Shown here: positions 25,147-37,038 of the stretch, piece after piece
How the letters are laid out: every line of letters begins with the position of its first letter
Numbering within the stretch: the first letter of the stretch is position 1
Source: Diphasiastrum complanatum
Taxonomy: Eukaryota > Streptophyta > Lycopodiopsida > Lycopodiales > Lycopodiaceae
Length of the DNA stretch: 64,000 nt
Direction of reading: 5' to 3'
NCBI GenBank assembly: GCA_029204225.1
Contig: CM055096.1
Coordinates: forward strand, 59,771,408-59,835,407
Notes under the pieces: model-generated
What the model was told of the DNA's origin: nothing
Seen by the model: the letters and a program-made list of their open reading frames with translations, nothing else
Databases searched by the model: none
Translations under genes and position numbers: made by a program

Positions 25147-25487
25147 CTTTGATGCTATGTATATGAATGTATAAAAAGTAGACTCTATTTTAAGGGAGAG
25201 GATTAGAATCAAAGTATAACTACTGTGTTACTATAATGTGGGTCCTATCAATGGATAAGAATCAGTTGGCCTTGCCACGAAGCGAGTTGACGGGACACGC
25301 GTTCCATCAACAACAACCTTGGCCATGCATGAGTTGTCATAGTGAAGAACTATATGTACAATATATTTTGGTTTTGAGAAAAGTTTGCTACATGATCTTG
25401 GTGTGGAGAGTGCTTTCTGTCTGTGTTACTATGTAGCATGATTTGTGTTCCTGTTTGAAGCAAATTCTAAGTGCTCTTCAATTTTTT
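25147..25487 (+). repeat. Copia C 3' end: purine tract and LTR fragment
   Basis: After the RNase H stop, TTTTAAGGGAGAG (25188-25200) looks like a polypurine tract and is followed by GATTAGAATC, which would be the start of a 3' LTR with its first bases changed. The segment runs until copia D coding sequence resumes near 25488. No second copy of this LTR is clear on the left of C. Confidence 0.5.
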
Positions 25488-27987
25488 ATTTAGACTATCG
25501 AATTGTAGACCCTCCAGTCTGCCAAAGCTATATCGTAGGAAAGCAAGAAAGAAGGCCATTTAAGTCATATCAAAAACATGTATCTAAAGATTTGCTAGAC
25601 ATTGTACATATTGATATATGTGGCCTGGTGCAGACACCATCACTGCTTGGTGTTAGATTCTTTATTACATTTATAGATGACTGTTCTAAAAGAACTGCTA
25701 TATATTTTCTAAAGCACAAATCTGAAGCCTTCCAATTTTTCAAGAAATACAAAGAAAATGCAGAGTTACAGACAGACAAGAAAATCAAAGCTCTTAGGAG
25801 TGACAACGACGGTCAATACATCTAAAATGAATTCAAGGATTACTGCCAGCCAACGACATCGAACAACAGTTTGTTGCTTCCTATTCTCCATAGTTGAACC
25901 GATGTATAACTGGCCTTGACAACAAAATCTCTCATGAAGTTTGAATAGGATCCAAGCCTTTTTTGAAACATTTGAGAGTATTCGGATGTATTAAAAATAC
26001 TCATGTCCCAAAGGACAACTTAAAGGAATTAGATGAGCATTCGTTTAAAACTATTTTTGTTGGCTATTGTATTTTTGATAGAATGTATAGATTGTACAAT
26101 ATAGAGACCTGTAAAGTTTTCACTAACAGGGATGTGACTTTCATTGAAGATCAGTTTATTGATTTGAAGGGCAAAGACCAAATGCAGTCTACAATTTTTG
26201 CCCTGACAATTGATACATATTGAAAAACTATTTGGATTTCTTCTAACAGTCACTCTGTATAGTCAGATCTAGAAGAAGATGAAGAAACTGCAACTCAGAA
26301 GCAATCGACGCAAAGTCAAATTTTGTAACCAACTGAAACTTCAACCAGGAGATCAACAAGAATCCAAACTTAGCCTATCCGATACCTAATGAATTCACTC
26401 ACTACTCTATTCAGGAGCCAATCATAGTTGAGAAAGCTATGTCATATGCCAATTCAGATCTTTGGAAAGAAATAATGGACAAGGAGTACAACTCACTACT
26501 GAAGAACAACACATGGACTTTCACCAAGCTGCCATCAGACAGAAAGATAATCAACTGCAAATGGATCATTAAGATCAAATACAAAACAGATGGCAGTATC
26601 GACAAAAGAAAAGCTCGACTCGTGGCAAGGGAATTTTCACAAGTTCTCAATATCAACTACTTCAAAAATTTCAGCCCGGTTGTCAAGAATACTTCCATTT
26701 GACTGTTACTATCATATGTTGCTACAACAGATCTTGAGATACACTAGATGGATGTGCAAACAACATTCCCCAATGGAGTTATCGAGAAAGACATTTACAT
26801 GATCCAGCGAGAAGGCTACATTCTCAATGGTCGAGAAGATCAGGCTTGCAAGCTCCATAAAGATTTGTACGGTCTGAAACAATAATCTAGAGCATATTTC
26901 CATCGAATCAACACATTCTTGATCAATTATGAATTCGAACCAAGCTTTGCAGACTATAATGTATATTTTAAAGCTATTGATCAATTCTTTATCATCATCA
27001 CACTTTATGTGGATGATACATTGTTGTTCAGCAACAATATCGAACTGACAAAGGACACTAAGAAGATACTATCCCAACAATTTGAGATGATAGACCTTGG
27101 AGAAGCGCATTACTATCTTGGGATTCAAATCCACAGAGACAAAAACAGAAGACTTTTCTACATTACCCAGTAGAGGTACTTCTATAATTTGTTGATGAAA
27201 TTCAATTTCATGAATTGCAAGTTTGTATATAATCCCATGGACCCAGAAATATAAAAATATCTAAGGAGCAATGCCCTCAGACCAATGAGGAGAAGGCCGA
27301 AATGAAGAGATATCCATATCAATCAATTATTGGATCCTTGAAATATGCAATGATCTCTACCAGGCCCGATCTTGCATATGTCATCAGCTCCTTGAGCCAA
27401 TATATGGCCAATCCTGGTATGATCCATTAGAAGGATCTTCTTAGAGTAATCAGATATGCACGAGCTACCATTGATCTTTCATCCAATATCCATACACTTC
27501 ATGAATATATAGATGCAAATTGAGTAGGTGATATTGACACCAGAACATCGACTTCTAGATTTGTCTTCCTGTTTAATAATGGTCCAATATCATGGAACAG
27601 GCGAAAAGAAACCTCCATTGCAATGTCATCAATAGAATCAGAATACATTGCAGCCTCTCAAGCTACTAGAGAGACAATTTGGTTAAGAAATTATTGTTTG
27701 ATATTGGTCTCAGGCAATCCGCTCCAACAATTATTCAGTGCGACAATTAGAGTGCTATTGCGTTATCGATCAATCCTAGATTTCACTCTAGGAGCAAGCA
27801 CATCAAGATTAAATACCAATACTCTAGGACCAAAATACTCAACAAGGAGATAGTCTGAAATTTTATAGAAACTAGTACATGGCAGTTGATATATTCACAA
27901 AAGGGTTAAATAAGAAAGCACACAAGAATTTTTGTGCTATCTTGAATCTCCAAATCAAGACATTCAAGGATCCAGATTAAGGGGGAG
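25488..27987 (+). pseudogene. Copia D pol (integrase, RT, RNase H), broken
   Basis: The integrase starts mid-domain (SLLGVRFFITFIDDCSKR, LRSDNDGQY) and continues to LRVFGCIKNTHVPKD near 25970. RT has INCKWIIKIKYKTDGS near 26550, then LYVDDTLLFSNN near 27010. RNase H has SSIESEYIAASQATRE near 27630, and the frame ends with FTKGLNKKAHK and a purine tract AAGGGGGAG before the LTR. Many stops and shifts are present (for example TAA at 25824, TAG at 27171 and TGA at about 27522). The 5' part of the element is at 19245-20305. Gag and protease of D are not seen anywhere. Confidence 0.85.
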
Positions 27988-28450
27988 TGTTGGATTTCTA
28001 TCCTCTCCATCCCTTATCTCATTACTAATCTAGATCCATTCATTAGTTGTTGTAAATACTTGTACAATCGCATACTCTGCAAAAATACACTTGTTTTCTG
28101 ATAGTATGTAGAAATACAAAGGAATCGGTGATAGTGTCCTGACGACCAAGCCAACACCAACTATTCGGCCACCCTTCGACAATTCGGCCTACCTCGACTA
28201 TTCGTCGTACACATTGATTACTTATCCAACACCAAATATTCGTCTTTGCCAATTAGGCACATGTCACTATTAACTCCAATAGTCGACTTGAACAATCGGC
28301 GGCTCAAAAGTACCTTCATAATGATCGGACAAAATCTTTAATAGAATCAGATATTGTCTGAAGGTGACTACCAACAACACGTACTGCCTTAATCCTAATT
28401 GTAGTAAAGTGTAGATTAAGCATTCTTTTAATTAGTCAGCCATGTGTATA
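27988..28450 (+). repeat. 3' LTR of copia D, truncated
   Basis: TGTTGGATTTCTATC follows the polypurine tract GGGGGAG, and the sequence then tracks 19245 onward up to GTCAGCCATGTGTATA near 28449. There it breaks off into unrelated sequence that leads into the two-gene module. Roughly the right half of the LTR is absent. Confidence 0.85.
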
Positions 28451-28453
28451 CAT

Positions 28454-28860
28454 TAGGGAAAATATGGGCTCAAAATGGGCCCTTTAAGAAATTTCACTTT
28501 AGAGAGAGGTTAGGTAGAGAAAGAATGAGAACCGATAACCTTTGGTCGTCATTTTTTGAGTTTTTGGTCTTGCCCGACGTTCAATTGGTATGGTTAACTT
28601 CAGACAATAGTTAGTTAAGCACGAGATGTAAGAACTTCTCTGCATGCACGTTCCAAAATTCGGGGGTAGATCTTCGAGACTGTAAATCTTGGTGTGCTCA
28701 CTACAAAAACTGAAGTGAGAGTAGTAGCACTTTTGAAATCTTTGTATGCTTATAGTGAAATATGAGGCGGGATGATTTTTCAACGTGACATAGACATTAC
28801 AAAAGTAAGGTTTGCTAGATCTATTCAGTATGACTTATTATAGTTTGAAGCATTTACGGA
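28454..28860 (+). other. Left flank of two-gene module M1
   Basis: This stretch has no gene I recognise. It begins after the copia D LTR breaks off and leads to the first reading frame of the module. It may hold the promoter and left end of that element, but I could not find a terminal inverted repeat matching the right side near 37780. Confidence 0.35.
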
Positions 28861-31550
28861 TTGCAGCTTTCAACAATGGCAATGTTCCATTTGCATGTTG
28901 CACTTCCTATGAAATGCACTCCAATTATTAAGAAAAATGCGGAAGTTGTAGAGAATGCTGCTACAATAGTTAGAGAATTGAGAACAAATAATCATAAGAA
29001 TATAAATTTGTCGATGGATGGATCGATTTATCCTAATGATCCAGCTACCAATTTGTGTCTAGATTTTAAGTCCGTAACTCATCTTCTAAGATCTGTATGT
29101 GAAGGAAATAGCAGATTACCTGAATATTGTCAAAGGTTGTGTGATATTGGAATGCATAGCATATCTTGTCTTAATCAGCAATTACAATTTGTTAATCAAC
29201 AATTGCAACGTGCAAATCAACAATTGCTTCATTATGTGCAACACATTAGTGCTGAAAACAATGCACTCAAGCATGCTATGTCAAAGTTGAATGCTATAGT
29301 CACTACTCTTTGGGGATCAAACCAAGAAATGTTAGAATCCATGGAAAAGTTGCTATCCAAGAGTTTAAAATCTGTTGTTGATATAAAAGCTATAAAAAAA
29401 CAATGATGAAAAAGAAAAGAAAGAGAGTACCGGTGAAGAATATTGATGATTTATCTACACATAGCGGCAATCAGAAAAAAATAATTCGAGCATTCAAGTA
29501 TGTTTTCTTATAAATTGTTTATTTGATTAGTATTTAACATTTAAGATTGATTTACATTTGATAATATGCATTATCAATTTATTAAACATAATTTGAGTTT
29601 TATATGTTTGTTGCAGTGGCAAAGAACTATTTAACAGACCGTTCATGCGTCGGATCATTTTTAAGACATGTTTTACCTAGAAAGTCAACAAGGCAATGAT
29701 GAAAAATGCTCGGTTTGAAAAAATGAAAAATGAAATTGTAGAGACTGTTTTGAATAAGGTTCAAACTTACTTGGATGCAAATGTGATAGTAGGTGCATGT
29801 GATGTTTCTGGAATTAGCAAAGATGCTTATTCTACTTTCTTTAGGATAGTTAAAGAAGCTGTTTTTCAAGTGATGGTGAAGAAAACTTATCTTCCTCGTC
29901 CACATTGGATAAGATTAGCAAAAAATTATTATAATGATGGAATGTTCAAAGTAGTTGGCCAACCACTTCGTAAAATTGAATTATACAAATCAGAATATGG
30001 TGACCTCAATTACAACGATTGCAATAATATTTTTCTTGATATTGAAAATGTTCTAAAATACATTATTCGATTCGATAAACTAGACGAACATCGGGTAAAT
30101 GGAAAGATCATTATTGTAATAAAATTGGATGAATCCGAAATCATCAAAGGTTAAAAGTTGGAATGAGTGAGTCTCACTTTGATGAACAAAAATTTCAGAT
30201 ACAGATGATCAAACGTTTAGTGTTCAATCGGACAATCGCATATGGTGGTTGGCGGCATTCCAGGTATACTTATTAATTTTCTTTTTTTTTTAAGTATTGT
30301 TATTAACATTTCACACATTGCCATTTTTTCTTGACATGTCATGCATTACTTGCTTCTCTACAGGTCTTGAAAGAGGACCATAAAATACTTTCATGGATAT
30401 TTCACGAACAAATTATGGCGAGATTATAAAGAGACATTTGGAGGGCGAGAAATTTATAGTCGAAAACCATGGAAGTTTTCAAATTCAATGCCACCTTGCA
30501 GGGGATTTGAAAATATTATAATGTATGTATAATGTCTCTTATGGGGCAGCATCAAAGCATCCATGTCTTTATTGCATAAAGGATTGCTACAATATGAATT
30601 GGGGATGATCAAACACTGGCCCAACATGAGAAGCAGAAGATCCAAATATGAAAAGTGTTCTGCCAATTCCATTAAAAAATGTTCACATATGCACATTGCA
30701 TGCTGAGGTTTGTATTATTGAACAACTTATTTACCTGCAAATTCTCCTTGCATGGAATCATAAACCGGAGTCTGTGGCTAAAGCAGCTATTAAGAGGTTG
30801 GAAGAAGTTCTTTCAAAGGTAGGACTGCATAAAGGGAATGTCACCATTGAAAAAAGTGATAGACTCTCCGGAAAAAAAAGGAAACGTTCCTAATAAGCCA
30901 TCAACTGGAGGTGCTAAAGCAAGAAGATTATTATCCAATCACACATGCAAAGAATCTGTGTCAGATACGAAATTTGGAAAGAAATTTTTCAAGCAACACG
31001 AACACTGGAAGTAAATAATCGACTGGAAAATGGACAAGTGTGGGACAACTTAGACAAACTCATAGATGTTATTAGGAGAGAAAACCTATCATCAGAAGAT
31101 ATGAGGACTTTGCAAAATCATTGCACCACAATTGTAAACTTTGTACATGATTGTTGGGGAAAAGACAACGTTACACATTACATGGTACTAATCTATTTCA
31201 TTATATGGTACTTATCTCATTCATGCTTATATTTTTTTCTACTGATGTTACTTTATTTCAACTCTTATTTGCAGCACATCTTTCTTCATCATGCAACTTA
31301 TTTTGCAAAGGAATATGAGAGCTTAAGTATCTGGTCATTACAAGGCATGGACAAATCACATTGGCAAGCAAGAGGAGCATTTCATAGAGCTACAAATCAT
31401 GGAGGACACAATTCAAAGAATAAATATTCAGTTCAACTTTTCAGTGGTTTTACAGAAGTGCACAATTTAGATATCAAGCTAAAAACTCGCCAAATATTAC
31501 GATTTTTCGTAAGGCATTCAAATTCATAACAAAAGAGAGATCCTTGTAAT
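28861..31550 (+). pseudogene. Module M1 gene 1: multi-exon, transposase-like protein of unknown class
   Basis: Segments read as exons: 28861-29497 (a Gln-rich coiled coil with QQLQFVNQQLQRANQQL, then a basic stretch after a shift in an A7 run near 29393), 29617-30263, 30364-31184 and 31275 to about 31550. Donor GTATG and acceptor TTGCAG flank 29498-29616. Notable motifs are SVQSDNRIWWLAAFQ, HLAGDLK followed by PCLYC near 30520-30580, ICTLHAEV near 30680, WGKDNVTHYM before the intron at 31185, and WSLQGMDKSHWQARGAFHR. There are several stops (29683, 30152, 30437) and at least three frameshifts, so it is decayed. A second copy at 50113-50950 preserves the last two exons and the intron position. 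I infer a mobile-element gene from repetition and decay, not from a recognised catalytic fold. Confidence 0.6.
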
Positions 31551-32149
31551 ATATCAATAATCTATTACAGAAGATTGTTTAATTTTCATCATCATCCTCT
31601 TCAAGATTCAGACGAATGGTATTGTCATGAAGGAATAATCTCCTTTCATATGGATCCAAAAATTCTAAATTTTTTCTTTTGCTCATATCAATGTAACCTG
31701 AATAAAGGGCCATTGCAGATTATCTTTTTGTAGTCTGATTGGAAGTATAACCCAATATTTTAATGGCCAAATCCCTTTTCAAAAAATTATTTTATATGTT
31801 CCTCTGGCGGACGTGTGGCCTCCTAAACAAATAGATAATGACTTGATGGCCATAATGATGGTGGTAGCATATGGATTCAAAGATGAATGATATATACAAA
31901 TCTCATTATTTTGAAAGCTTTTCAAACAATGAGATAGAGACACATCCTTTCTCCCGGCTGATACACCTCGGACGCCTCCATATTTCATACCAAAGGACTC
32001 TATTTCAATAGCATCTTGTAAATGAGTCAAGAAAATAAATTTAGAATGATACATAACAATGCAAACTCAAACTTCAACACAGTGTTTGAATCAAGAAAAT
32101 TGAACAATATCAATACCAATATAATATCTACTTACCAAATCATAATCAT

Positions 32150-32884
32150 TGTTAAAATTGGCAAAATCTAACTTGATCAAATCTTGTAAATACCATAATG
32201 ACTTGTACCTATCATCATTAGACATGTGTGGAGCCTGTTCCCACATGTGAAATCTATGCCTAAGTCATTTAGATAGATATTATAGGTTGTACATATCATT
32301 TAATGTGGCTAAATTGGCCAAAAACTATTTAGTAGTATTATGCCACTTGGCACCATTCTAGTGGTAGAAAATGCTATATCTTATGGGTAGGGGTGGTCTC
32401 CCATTTGTAGGAATCTAGAAGGTCAACACTAGCCACCAATGATGATGTGACAAATTAGGATATGGATAAGCACTATGACCTGTCTCACACGTGCTGGAAG
32501 TGGCTTAGAGAGAGAGAGTATGATGATTTTTGTATTTAATCCATGATGGATCCACTTTGAGAAATCAGTCAAGCAAGATCTTGGTTTTGGAGGCTGAGTA
32601 TTCTCATATTTGTGGTATGATTTTATGGTTCTATTACTTTCTAACACTTGTGTACTTCACTCTCTGCTGTAAGTCCATACAGGTACTATTCTTCACACGT
32701 GTGAAGTCAGTAGGTCTCAAGTTTAATCATTTGCTTGTTGTTCTTGCTAAATTTTTGATGGGAAATTGATCTAGTTCTAGATCTAATCATTGGTTGATTA
32801 GTAGATCAAGTAATCTAGCTTCCAACACCTCTTGAGGATCTCATCTAGATCCATTCTTGGTCTTTATTTCTCTGAAATTTCACA
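32150..32884 (+). repeat. 5' LTR of element F
   Basis: 735 bases, TGTT...CACA. It is shorter than the 3' LTR because about 100 bases are lost after GGTCTCCCAT near 32400 and a smaller gap lies near 32455. It carries GTGTGGAGCCTGTTCCCACA in U3 and CTTCACACGTGTGAAG at 32691-32706. Confidence 0.88.
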
Positions 32885-32897
32885 TGGTATCGGAGCC

Positions 32898-34904
32898 AAG
32901 TACAAGAGATTAAAGCATTGATTTAAACAACACCCAAATTGGCAAGTTTTTTGAGAAAACTCACTAATCTCGAGTGGGCGAGTTTGAAGAGTTAGTTAGC
33001 CTTGATATTTGTGCATCAAACTTGGTTGTGGGCTGAAGGGGTACTACTGTTCACATGTGTGAGGCTGTAAAGTACCAGTTTTGGAGCTATATTTTTTAGT
33101 TTGATGCTATATCTTACTCATACACCCAAACTAGCAAGTTTTTGAAAACTAGCTAATCTTGAGGTAGCGAGTTTGAATGGATAGATAGAATCACTATATT
33201 TGAACCAAATATTGTTGTCGGCTGCAAGTGTACTTCACACACGTGTGAGGCCATACATAGCCTATTCTGAACAAGAAAATTCAGTTTTGGTGCATTTAAT
33301 GCCTCATACACCCAAAAGTAGTCAATCTAGTGCATTTTTCAAGCTTTCTAATGCATTGTTTCTATTTCTTTGATTTGTTCTTGGTATAGATCAATCACAT
33401 AGATGATTTGAAGCTTTATTATAGTACATTAAAGCTGATCTCATATGCTTTGGGTGTTCATTAAAGTTGAGAGTGAAAGATTGCCAAAAACCATAGATTA
33501 AGGAGTGATTTGCAAGGGGAGAGATTGAAATCCATTGTAGCTTCATTCTAGATGTGTTCAAGAGTGAAGGGGTTGAGACTAGAAGCATGTAAGTGCTAGA
33601 AGTTACCCATGGATAAGTCCAAGTGAAATCTTAAGTGAATTTCTAGAGCACAAACACTCATAAAGGCAAAATCTACCAATACAAGGTGATAAGAATTGTT
33701 GGAGAGTTCTAGAAGTGATTTTTGAATCTAAGTCACATTGTTCCACTCCTACTCAAAGAGTTGAGTTTTGTTTGGCTTGAAAGAGAGTCATAGAGGTGTG
33801 TGAGTCACATGTGTGTAGTGTTTGATCCAAAAATCCTAAGAGTTCCTTCCTTTGTAGAGGGCAAGATCTAGTAACTCATTTCTTGACTTTGGTGGAAAAA
33901 TTGTTGTCTTCATTGTGATCAAATCTTGCTAAGTGGCATTAGCTCTTTGTAAGCACATATCTTAGTGAGAGAGAAGTATCACATTTATAAAAATCTGAAT
34001 TTCATTCCAACTCTAAAGAGGTAGAGTCATTCGTACTTGGTGGAGTCCAATAGGGTGAATGAATTCATTTTTGAGCAAAATTTGACATTGTATGTATGAA
34101 ACTCAAATAAGTTCTAATTCAACTTTCTTTGTGAGAGGGTGAGGGCCAAGTTGTGATTCCATCGGGAGTCTAGAACAGGGAGGAGTCCATATTTGAGTGT
34201 TCATGCATGGTTGGGATCTTTGTGAATCTCTAGATGTCTAATGTTTAAGCTTGGTGAAAGATTCTTGACATAGATTGTTATCAAACCATTTCATGTCCAT
34301 TCCAAATCTCAAGAGTGAGATTCTTTGGGTCAAGAAGGATTCCAAAAGGGGTGATTGGATCTGATCTTTGTGTGTTTGAATCAAGTATACATGTCAAGTT
34401 TATGTGATCTAGTGTAGATCATTTTTTTTTGTGAAAAATAGTGGTTTAATTTGCTGTCAAATCAAATCAAATTCAATCCAAATCTCAAGAGTGAGATTAT
34501 TTGGGTCAAGAGTGAGTCCAAAAGAAGTGATTAAGTTTGATTTTCAAGTATTTGAAACAAAACCCATCCTTTGTTCAAGAATATCAAAAGTTGAGTGAAC
34601 TAGTCAAGAGAAGAGGAAAGTCTAGGTGTCAAATCTTTTCAAATCCATCCCAACTCTCAAAAGAAAGAGTCATTGGTGTTTGTTGAGTCCAATAGGGGCG
34701 TTTGGATCTGATTTTTGTGATTTGATAGAGTTTTTTTTGTCTTACTGATCAAAGCAAATCTTAGTTTCCAATTGACTAGGTTGAAAAGAGATATGAAAAT
34801 TTGTAGTCCAAATCTTGTGTAGATCCTTCTAGATTGTGGAATGTGTTCAAATATAGTTTCTTGAGAGTCACAAATTACATTTTGAAAAGCCATATCACAA
34901 AGTT
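32898..34904 (+). other. Long leader of element F without coding capacity
   Basis: About 2 kb of AT-rich sequence with no long frame. It contains repeated phrases such as AATCTCAAGAGTGAGATT..TTGGGTCAAGA (near 34300 and 34480), several CCAACTC..AAGAG variants, and the G-box-like CTTCACACACGTGTGAGG near 33235. The phrase repeats look like internal duplication of leader segments. Confidence 0.55.
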
Positions 34905-35819
34905 TTGCTTCCTCATCATGGCATCAATAGGTGGCAACCTATTGGAGGCAATCAACGACTTAAATGCAACCTTTGTGGCAAGAGAGATCATTTTGTCTCA
35001 AGATGCTACAAAATGAAGACCAATCCATCCAAGGAGAACCGAAGCAAGAGGGCCGAGGTGATGGATGGAGCTTCAAATTCAAAGTGCAAAGGCAAGAAGG
35101 GCAAATCCAAGCAAAGGAGTTTCCTTTTTGGAAAGATGCATGAGGCTTGGAGTCTCACAAGGACTTACAAGATTTGTCTTCACAAGTCCATCACCACACA
35201 TTTCAAAACTTTTGAAGTTTTTCATTTGGAAGTGAATTTTTTGGTTCAAGATGCAAAGATAAATGTCACTTTCATTAATGTCACTTGGATTTATCTCATG
35301 TCCTTGGAATGCATTTTGTTTGGAACTTTGGATAAGTTCGAAGTTATTGTTATGATCCAAGAGAAACCAAGCAAGATTAAGGAGGAGCAATCACAAAATG
35401 AAAATAGTTCCAATTTTGCTCTCATGGCATCTTTTGAAGAACTATTTTGCTTTGAAAAGATTTTTGTATCTCAAATGTGGATTAAGGCAATACTAGTTGA
35501 GTGTGATGCCTTAATAGATAGCAAAGCATGTTTTTCTTGTAAACTTACATTGAGTATAAAGACAAGGAAATGGAAATGTCTTCATGATGTATTTTCTTTT
35601 GGTTTCAATAAGATCATAAATGATGTGTTCATTCATAATGTTGAAAATTGTAAATTTTCAATTTTAAAGGCAAGTTGTAAACTTCTTATGAGAATAAGTG
35701 AAGCATCCAAAGTGGATACTTATATCCATAAGCAAATAGTTAGCCTTATTGAGATGGAAATACTTTTTGAAAAATCACGCCATATTGTGGTGATTTTTGG
35801 ACTTATGTTTCTAGCATAA
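34905..35819 (+). CDS. Element F zinc-knuckle protein (gag-like), 304 codons
   Basis: This intact frame carries a complete CCHC knuckle, CNLCGKRDHFVSRCYKMK, near residues 25-42, followed by a Lys/Arg-rich stretch of about 40 residues, which together should bind RNA. The remaining ~220 residues have no motif I recognise and no protease Asp-Ser-Gly box. It resembles the nucleocapsid end of a copia gag detached from pol. Whether it is translated is unknown. The long leader upstream has no earlier start that extends it convincingly. Confidence 0.55.
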   Translation: MLPHHGINRWQPIGGNQRLKCNLCGKRDHFVSRCYKMKTNPSKENRSKRAEVMDGASNSKCKGKKGKSKQRSFLFGKMHEAWSLTRTYKICLHKSITTHFKTFEVFHLEVNFLVQDAKINVTFINVTWIYLMSLECILFGTLDKFEVIVMIQEKPSKIKEEQSQNENSSNFALMASFEELFCFEKIFVSQMWIKAILVECDALIDSKACFSCKLTLSIKTRKWKCLHDVFSFGFNKIINDVFIHNVENCKFSILKASCKLLMRISEASKVDTYIHKQIVSLIEMEILFEKSRHIVVIFGLMFLA

Positions 35820-36178
35820 GTAATCTTGATGATCATAAAAAGTGCACATTGTATGATCATATTTGTTGTGATCATTATGAGACATGGAGGTCTCGAATTT
35901 TCATCAAGGAGGAGCATGCACATCAAGAAGGAGCAAGCCTCAAAGTCAAGCATCTACATGAAAATTGGAAGTAATCAATTTTGGAGGTGCTAGGATGGTG
36001 CAAAGCTCTCAAGTTCATCAAAGAAGTCAACATCAAGGAGGCACTATTATGGATATGGTGATATTGGATCTTCGTCAAACTCATTGGCTGATCTTCACAT
36101 TTCTGAATCTGTAATGATCAGCCTTAAGTGTTGTACATAAATGCACCAAAGATGTATCAAGTTAGTTTTGAGGAGGAG

Positions 36179-37038
36179 TGTTAAAATTGGCAATCTAACT
36201 TGATCGAATCTTGTAAGTACCATAATGACTTGTACCTATCATCATTAGACATGTGTGGAGCCTGTTCCCACATGTGAGATCTATGCCCAAGTCATTTAAA
36301 TAGATATTATAGGTTGTACATATCATTTAATTTGGAAACTAGTGGCTAAATTGGCCAAAAAATTTGTTTAGTAGTATTATGCCACTTGGCACCATTCTAG
36401 TGGTAGAAAATACTATATCACATGGGTAGGAGTGGTCTCCCATGTGTGAAATATCATGGTAAAAGTTCAGATCCATTGTATATAGTTTTCACACAAGTCA
36501 AATGTCAAATCTCCTAGATTTGGTCCTATCTCCTAATTTGTAGGAATCTAGAAGGTCAACACTAGCCACCAATGATGATGTGACAAATTAATGGAATCTT
36601 AGCCAAAGTGGATATGGATAAGCACTATGACCTGTCTCAAACGTGTTGGAAGTGGCTTAGAGAGAGTATGATGTTTTTTGTATTTAATCCATGATGGATC
36701 CACTTTGAGAAATCAATCAAGCAAGATCTTGGTTTTGGAGGCATATTTTGAGTATTCTCATATTTGTGTTGTGATTCTATGGTTCTATTGCTTTCTAACA
36801 CTTGTGTACTTCACTCTCTGCTGTACGTCCGTATAGGTACTGTTCTTCACATGTGTGAAGTCAATAGGTCTCAAGTTTAATCATTTGCTTGTTGTTCTTG
36901 CTAGATTTTTGATGGGAAATTGATCTAATTCTAGATCTAATCATTGGTTGATTAGTAGATCAAGTAATCTAGCTTCTAACACCTCTTGAGGATTTCATCT
37001 GGATCCATTTTTGGTATTTATTTCTCTGGAATTTTACA
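36179..37038 (+). repeat. 3' LTR of element F
   Basis: 860 bases beginning TGTTAAAATTGG after GAGGAGGAG. It keeps the segment deleted from the 5' copy and carries GTGTGGAGCCTGTTCCCACA near 36255 and CTTCACATGTGTGAAG at 36845-36860 (one base off the ACGT palindrome). Confidence 0.88.

Larger units (their letters stand above)
32150..37038 (+). mobile_element. Element F: non-autonomous LTR retrotransposon, 4.9 kb
   Basis: Both ends are LTRs starting TGTTAAAATTGG (32150 and 36179) and ending TTTCACA or TTTTACA (32884, 37038). A primer-binding site TGGTATCGGAGCC follows the 5' LTR at 32885-32897, and a purine tract GTTTTGAGGAGGAG precedes the 3' LTR. Flanking pentamers ATCAT (32145-32149) and GTCAT (37039-37043) agree at 4 of 5 bases, as expected of an old target duplication. 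The 3.3-kb interior codes for no protease, integrase or RT; its only long frame is at 34905-35819. The pattern fits a large non-autonomous element mobilised by relatives such as A or J, whose LTRs share its U3 motif. Confidence 0.85.
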
